This document shows positions 5,721-10,167 of a stretch of DNA of 10,167 nt, in pieces. Under the pieces are notes generated by a model. That model was not told the origin of the DNA and did no database searches. It was given only the letters and a program-made list of their open reading frames with translations. A program made the translations under genes and the position numbers. The stretch covers positions 1 to 10,167 of the forward strand of contig JAGLYS010000235.1 in NCBI GenBank assembly GCA_023132105.1, in the 5' to 3' direction. This DNA is from Caldifarciminota bacterium. GTDB lineage: Bacteria; Hydrothermota; 32-111; QNBC01. Each line of letters starts with the position of its first letter. Positions within the stretch are counted from its first letter, which is position 1.

Positions 5721-7082
5721 CTATCCTATTATAATTTCCAAAGGAGGATATTGAATTTTCGATTTCTTACCTTTTTCCACAAGAGCCAAAGCAACTGAGA
5801 ATGGCCCAATTTTCCCAAAGAGCATTGTTATAACAATTATCAGTTTTCCAAACGAATTAAAATCGGCAGACAAACTTGTATTAGCAATAGTTTTGGAACC
5901 TGCAGATAAACCAACGGTCCCAAATGCAGAAATTTCTTCAAAAACAATATTTAACGCATTGCCTTGTAAATTTTGAGTGGCAAGCAATAGAAGTAAAGAA
6001 ATAACTACAAACATTAACGAAATTGTAAAAATAAAAAACGCTCTATTGATTGAATTAATTGAGAGGTTTCTTTTAAATAAATCCACACGATCATCCTTAC
6101 TTACTAATTTCCTTAGACCTGTTATCAGAACACTAAACGTTGTTGTTTTAATTCCTCCACCTGTACCACCAGGGGAGGCGCCTATAAACATTAGTATAAT
6201 TATAAAAAATAATGTTCCATTCGTCAATAAAGAAATGCTTATTGTATTGAAACCGGCTGTTCTCGCTGTTACCGACTGAAAAAATGAGATAAAGACTTTA
6301 TCCGTTAATGAAAGATTTATTAATGACGAATTATTCTCCATTGCTAATATTGCTATTATACCGGTTACAATAAGAAGTAATGTAGTAGATAAAACAATTT
6401 TACTATGAACCGTAATTCTATGTTTTTTCAAAATAGAAGAGTATATATCCCTTAATACAAAAAAACCTAATCCTCCAAGTATTATTAATAGAGATATTGT
6501 TCCTACAATAATTGGATCATTATAATACTCTTTCATACTGGTGGAAAAAAGACTAAAACCTGCATTGCAAAAAGAGCTAACTGAATGGAATATTGATTTG
6601 GAAAAAGAATGAAACAAGTCAAACTTATATATTAAATAGAATCTGGAAAATAAAATTATTGCACCGAGAATTTCCACTATGACTGTCCATTTAAGAACCG
6701 ACAAAGCAAATTTACCTATATCATCCATAGAGACATGATTATATGATGTTTTAATCATAAGTTCTTCTTGAAATGTTATCTTTCTACCAATTAATACGGC
6801 AAATAATGTTATTATTGACATATATCCTATACCACCTATCTGTATTAATAACAGAAGTACAGCTTTTCCAAACGGAGTAAAAAAAACAGGTGTATCTTTA
6901 ACTATAAGACCAGTTACACATACAGCGGATGCAGATGTGAATACGGCATCTATAAAGGAAAACATACCATTATGGGATATTGGCAATAATAATAATATAG
7001 TGCCTATTGCTATAAGCACTATATAACCTGTTATTAAAACCCTTACGGGTTTTATCCCTTCTTTTCTAATAATATCTGCCAT
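5721..7082 (-). CDS. ktrB: Ktr potassium uptake channel subunit
   Basis: A 453-residue polytopic membrane protein of the SKT superfamily (Trk/Ktr/HKT) that takes up K+, often with Na+ coupling. The four pore-loop repeats are all present, each with the filter glycine: CVTGL (Gly58), FCNAGF (Gly175), RTAGFN (Gly277) and GTVGLSAG (Gly391). The Gly-rich stretch GGTGGGIKTTT (305-315) is the flexible intramembrane loop that gates the pore in KtrB/TrkH. Length and the start of the first helix soon after residue 14 fit KtrB better than TrkH, which has an extra N-terminal pair of helices. It begins one base after the lon stop with no visible ribosome site, so translation probably depends on coupling to lon. 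KtrA, five bases downstream, is its regulator. Confidence 0.94.
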   Translation of the reverse strand: MADIIRKEGIKPVRVLITGYIVLIAIGTILLLLPISHNGMFSFIDAVFTSASAVCVTGLIVKDTPVFFTPFGKAVLLLLIQIGGIGYMSIITLFAVLIGRKITFQEELMIKTSYNHVSMDDIGKFALSVLKWTVIVEILGAIILFSRFYLIYKFDLFHSFSKSIFHSVSSFCNAGFSLFSTSMKEYYNDPIIVGTISLLIILGGLGFFVLRDIYSSILKKHRITVHSKIVLSTTLLLIVTGIIAILAMENNSSLINLSLTDKVFISFFQSVTARTAGFNTISISLLTNGTLFFIIILMFIGASPGGTGGGIKTTTFSVLITGLRKLVSKDDRVDLFKRNLSINSINRAFFIFTISLMFVVISLLLLLATQNLQGNALNIVFEEISAFGTVGLSAGSKTIANTSLSADFNSFGKLIIVITMLFGKIGPFSVALALVEKGKKSKIQYPPLEIIIG

Positions 7083-7083
7083 A

Positions 7084-9381
7084 CTAAAAAATAAGCTTAA
7101 AAACTTCCTCTAAATTATGTACATAATTAATTTTAATATCCTTTTTAGCATTATCAGGCAATTCTTCAAAATCAGCTTTGTTTTTATCAGGAATAATTAT
7201 TGATTTTATACCTTTCAATTGTGCTGCAACAATTTTTTCTTGTAAACCACCTATAGGCAGTATCTCACCTGTAATTGTGATTTCGCCTGTCATTGCTACA
7301 TTCCTATTTGTAGGTTTTTTGATTAATGATGATAGTATTGCCGAGGCTACAGTAACACCTGCCGAAGGACCATCTTTGGGCACTGCCCCCTCCGGAACAT
7401 GAATATGCAAATCGTATTTCTTGTTGAAATCGGTTTTTATACTATATTTAGAAGCGTTTTTTCTAATATATGTAACCGCGGCTTTACAGGATTCCTGCAT
7501 TATTTCTCCAAGCTGACCAGTAAGAATAAGGTTTCCCTGTCCGGGTATTGGCACTACTTCTATATTTAAAATATCTCCGCCGTTTTCAGTCCAGGCCAGA
7601 CCAGTAGCAACACCTATTCTGCTTTCTAAAATATCCGTTTGAATATATTTCGGAGCACCAATATATTTTTTTATGTTTTTATTTGATATTTTCACTCCCG
7701 TTTTCTTAAATGTAACTTTTCTCATTGCAATCTTTCTGCAGATCTTAGCAATTTCCCTTTGAAGGTTCCTGACTCCGGCTTCATATGTGTATTCCATTAT
7801 AATTTTTTCCAGTGCATCATCTTTAAGGTCAAGATCGCTTTTTATTATCCCATTGTTCTTGAATTCCTTAGGTATAAGAAAATTCTTTGCTATATTCATT
7901 TTTTCATAAGGAAGATATCCCGGCAGATATATAACTTCCATCCTGTCTAAAAGAGCAGGCGGAATCGTATGTACTGTATTTGCCGTCACAATAAATAGAA
8001 CATCGGAAAAATCAAAAGGAACTTCAAGATAATGGTCCATGAATGTATTGTTCAATTCAGGATCCAAGACTTCCAATAATGCAGAAGCGGGGTCTCCTCG
8101 AAAATCTTTACCTATTTTATCTACCTCATCCAACAGAAAAACAGGATTTCTTGTGCCTGCATGTTTTATTTGCTGTAGTATCTTCCCGGGTAAAGCTCCT
8201 ACATATGTTTTTCTATGTCCTCTGATTTCCGCTTCATCATGCACTCCTCCAAGCGATATTCTTACAAATTTCCTGTTAAGAGTTTCAGCGATTGATTGTC
8301 CTAAAGAAGTTTTACCAACACCGGGAGCTCCAACTAAACATATAATCTGCCCTTTTATTTTTTTCACAAGTTTCAGAACAGCAAGATATTCAAGCAATCT
8401 ACATTTTACCTTCTCAAGACCATAATGATTCTTATCCAATATCTTCTTTGCAGCACTGATATCAAGTGTATCTTTTGTATATTTTTTCCAGGGCAAATCA
8501 CATAACCATTCGATGTATGTTCTTGTAACGGCAGCTTCCGGACTTATTGGCATCATTTTAGATAATTTACTAAATTCCCCCATAGCTTTTCCTTCTATAT
8601 CCTTAGGCATTTTTGCATTTAAAATACGCTTATGCAATTCGATCATTTCCTTGTCAATATTGCTTTCTCCAAGTTCTTTCTGTATCGCTTTAATTTGCTC
8701 TTTTAAATAATATTGTCTTTGCCCTTCCGAAAGTTGTGATTTTACCGAATTTTCAATCTTTTTCTCAATTGCAATATATTCAAGTTCGGTAATTAAAATA
8801 TTATTGAGCTCAAATAAAAGCTCTCTTAGGTATTCTATCTCAATAAGATTTTGCTTCTGCTCCTGTTTTATATCAATATTCGATGCTATAATATATGCAA
8901 GTTCTTCATATTGCTTAATATGTTGAATTTCGTATAAAAATTCAGGAGGGAAATACTCTTTTAGGCTAGCATAATTATTGAAGCATTTTAATAATTTTCG
9001 TACAAGAGCTTCAACATATTTTCCTTTGTTTTTTTTAAGTGGTTCAATTACCAAATCCGACAGATATGCATCTTTAATTTTGAAATTCACAATTTTTGCC
9101 CTTTCCTGTCCTCTTACCAATATTTTAATTGTCTCATCCTGTGATTTTATTACTTTTTCTACATTTACCAATGTTCCATATCTGTAAAGATCTTTCTCTC
9201 TTGGGTTTTCTACACTTGCAATTTTTTGGGATACTACAAATAATAATTTTTCATTGCTTTTCAGCACCTTATTGATTGCTTTAATCGAACACTCTCGTCC
9301 TACAATAATCGGAACTTCCATATATGGAAATACCGTAAGATCTCTCAGTGGTAATGTTGGCACATCTATCAATTCTCTCAT
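7084..9381 (-). CDS. lon: ATP-dependent protease Lon (LonA type)
   Basis: A 765-residue soluble LonA protease that degrades misfolded and selected regulatory proteins as a hexamer. The N-terminal substrate-binding domain (about 5-200) begins VPTLPLRDLTVFPY, as usual. A helical segment (about 205-300) includes QYYLKEQIKAIQKELGE. AAA+ module: Walker A GAPGVGKTS (351-359), Walker B LLDEVDK (416-422), sensor-1 Asn468, arginine finger Arg480 and sensor-2 Arg538. Protease domain (about 585-765): catalytic Ser673 in KDGPSAG and Lys716 in GGLQEKI. All catalytic residues are in place, and length is normal for bacterial LonA (E. coli Lon is 784). AAAGG at 9395-9391 lies nine bases before the ATG. The start follows the clpX stop by one base; clpX-lon adjacency is common in bacteria. 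Confidence 0.97.
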   Translation of the reverse strand: MRELIDVPTLPLRDLTVFPYMEVPIIVGRECSIKAINKVLKSNEKLLFVVSQKIASVENPREKDLYRYGTLVNVEKVIKSQDETIKILVRGQERAKIVNFKIKDAYLSDLVIEPLKKNKGKYVEALVRKLLKCFNNYASLKEYFPPEFLYEIQHIKQYEELAYIIASNIDIKQEQKQNLIEIEYLRELLFELNNILITELEYIAIEKKIENSVKSQLSEGQRQYYLKEQIKAIQKELGESNIDKEMIELHKRILNAKMPKDIEGKAMGEFSKLSKMMPISPEAAVTRTYIEWLCDLPWKKYTKDTLDISAAKKILDKNHYGLEKVKCRLLEYLAVLKLVKKIKGQIICLVGAPGVGKTSLGQSIAETLNRKFVRISLGGVHDEAEIRGHRKTYVGALPGKILQQIKHAGTRNPVFLLDEVDKIGKDFRGDPASALLEVLDPELNNTFMDHYLEVPFDFSDVLFIVTANTVHTIPPALLDRMEVIYLPGYLPYEKMNIAKNFLIPKEFKNNGIIKSDLDLKDDALEKIIMEYTYEAGVRNLQREIAKICRKIAMRKVTFKKTGVKISNKNIKKYIGAPKYIQTDILESRIGVATGLAWTENGGDILNIEVVPIPGQGNLILTGQLGEIMQESCKAAVTYIRKNASKYSIKTDFNKKYDLHIHVPEGAVPKDGPSAGVTVASAILSSLIKKPTNRNVAMTGEITITGEILPIGGLQEKIVAAQLKGIKSIIIPDKNKADFEELPDNAKKDIKINYVHNLEEVFKLIF

Positions 9382-9382
9382 A

Positions 9383-10167
9383 TCAGTCTACCTTTATAAT
9401 TTCAGGAGGTTTTCCCTCTTTAATACTATTTTTGTTAACAATACATTTTTTCTTACCTTTAATTGATGGAACTTCATACATAACATCCATTAAAACCGAT
9501 TCAATTATTCCCTTTAATCCTCTCGCACCTGTTTTCTGTTTGTGAACTATTTTTGCAATACACTTAAGTGCATCCTCTTCCCATAAAAGATTACAATCAT
9601 CTAATGATAGCATCCTTTGGTATTCTTTCAATAAAGAATTCTTTGGTTCTTTCATTACTCTAATTAACATACTTTCATCAAGATTCTCAAATGGAACAAA
9701 TATAGGAATCCTACCTATAAATTCAGGGATTAGACCATACTTTACAAAATCTTCAGGTTTGGCTTTGCTAATATCTCTGTATTCTCCTTTCGGTATAATT
9801 TCTTGCCCAAAACCGAGGGTTTTTTTTCCTATTCTACGCTGAACTATATCCTCTAATCCCACAAAAGCGCCTCCGAATATAAAGAGAATATTCTCAGTGT
9901 TGATTTTTATATATTTCTGGTCAGGATGTTTTCTTCCACCTTTAGGAGGCAGGTTAGCGATTGTCGATTCGATTAATTTCAACAATGCCTGCTGAACACC
10001 TTCTCCGGAAACATCTCTCGTAATAGAAGGATTGTCCGACGATTTCGCTATTTTGTCAATTTCATCTATATATATAATACCAAGTTCAGCATTCTTGATA
10101 TTATAATTTGCATTCTCTACCAGTTTTAAAAGCACATTTTCTACATCCTCACCCACATAACCTGCTT
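9383..10167 (-). CDS. clpX: ATP-dependent Clp protease ATPase subunit ClpX (5' end outside window)
   Basis: The C-terminal 260 residues of ClpX, the AAA+ unfoldase that feeds substrates into ClpP. The coding frame runs off the right edge: the first complete codons read AGYVGEDVEN, the pore-1 loop with its GYVG motif. The GTG at 10156 is therefore an internal valine and not a start; the zinc-binding domain and Walker A lie beyond the window. Visible in the fragment (residue 1 is the Ala codon at 10165): Walker B YIDEID with Asp34-Glu35, the RKH loop (78-80), sensor-1 region FIFGGAF, LGF (117-119) at the ClpP-docking position, the arginine finger Arg152 in PEFIGR, and sensor-2 Arg215 in GARGL. 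The LGF tripeptide implies a ClpP partner. It ends one base before lon. Confidence 0.97.
   Translation of the reverse strand, partial: AGYVGEDVENVLLKLVENANYNIKNAELGIIYIDEIDKIAKSSDNPSITRDVSGEGVQQALLKLIESTIANLPPKGGRKHPDQKYIKINTENILFIFGGAFVGLEDIVQRRIGKKTLGFGQEIIPKGEYRDISKAKPEDFVKYGLIPEFIGRIPIFVPFENLDESMLIRVMKEPKNSLLKEYQRMLSLDDCNLLWEEDALKCIAKIVHKQKTGARGLKGIIESVLMDVMYEVPSIKGKKKCIVNKNSIKEGKPPEIIKVD

Larger units (their letters stand above)
746..10167 (-). other. predicted nine-gene operon clpX-lon-ktrB-ktrA-TPR-kinase-regulator-amrB-amrA
   Basis: All nine genes point left. Junctions are 1, 1, 5, -4, 37, 3, 27 and -4 bases, two of them ATGA overlaps. There is no convincing terminator inside the series. 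The 37-base gap before the kinase is the only place with room for an internal promoter outside coding sequence, and no good -35/-10 pair was found there. No terminator is seen after amrA on the minus strand within the first few hundred bases. Co-transcription is inferred from spacing only; promoters inside coding regions would not be visible this way. Confidence 0.7.

Noticed and set aside
7178..9545. Plus-strand open frames of 60-130 codons opposite lon and clpX
   Set aside because: They are antisense to strongly conserved protein-coding sequence, lack ribosome sites, and have low-complexity hydrophobic or Ser/Pro-rich translations typical of shadow frames.
1..10167. CRISPR arrays, insertion sequences, tRNA or rRNA genes, phage or defence genes
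   Set aside because: No regularly spaced repeats, transposase or terminal repeats, tRNA-like cloverleaf or recognised phage or defence domain was seen; nearly all sequence is accounted for by the listed genes.

Overview
The window is about 70% A+T, densely coding, and carries one long run of genes on the minus strand plus a short plus-strand block at the left edge. The gene set (ClpX, Lon, a Ktr-type potassium channel, a PAS histidine kinase with an HD-GYP-type response regulator, an AmmeMemoRadiSam A/B pair, and a pseudopilin-like protein) fits a low-GC bacterium, probably anaerobic and probably diderm. I cannot place it in a phylum from this stretch. Several low-GC candidate phyla would fit, and that is inference only.

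Left edge (1-749, plus strand): the last codons of an unidentified gene end at 54 in noticeably GC-richer DNA, followed by an inverted repeat that may be its terminator. Positions 55-245 hold no gene but contain two inverted repeats and a near-consensus sigma-70 promoter (TTGACA, 17 nt, TATACT at 193-221). A strong GGAGG ribosome site then precedes a 167-residue membrane-anchored protein with a pseudopilin-like body (246-749). Its stop codon overlaps the stop of the first minus-strand gene, so the two transcription units converge with no spacer. A GC-rich hairpin 40 nt further on, inside that minus-strand gene, could end the plus-strand transcript.

Right 9.4 kb (10167 to 746, minus strand): nine genes lie head to tail with gaps of 1, 1, 5, -4, 37, 3, 27 and -4 nt, in the order clpX (5' end outside the window), lon, ktrB, ktrA, a small TPR protein, a soluble PAS histidine kinase, a REC-GAF-HD-GYP response regulator, amrB (MEMO-like) and amrA (AMMECR1-like). 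This looks like one transcription unit or a few nested ones. It combines ATP-dependent proteolysis, potassium uptake, a two-component switch, and a widespread gene pair of unresolved biochemical role.

The best point for follow-up is the response regulator. Its HD-GYP domain keeps the HD pair and the DGSG signature, but the two histidines of the HHE motif are Met-Tyr, the metal-binding Asp of the later 'aDxxDA' motif is Asn, and GYP reads GFP. It is therefore probably not a normal cyclic-di-GMP phosphodiesterase. I saw no tRNA, rRNA, CRISPR array, insertion sequence or phage gene in the window, and no clear new defence or mobile system.
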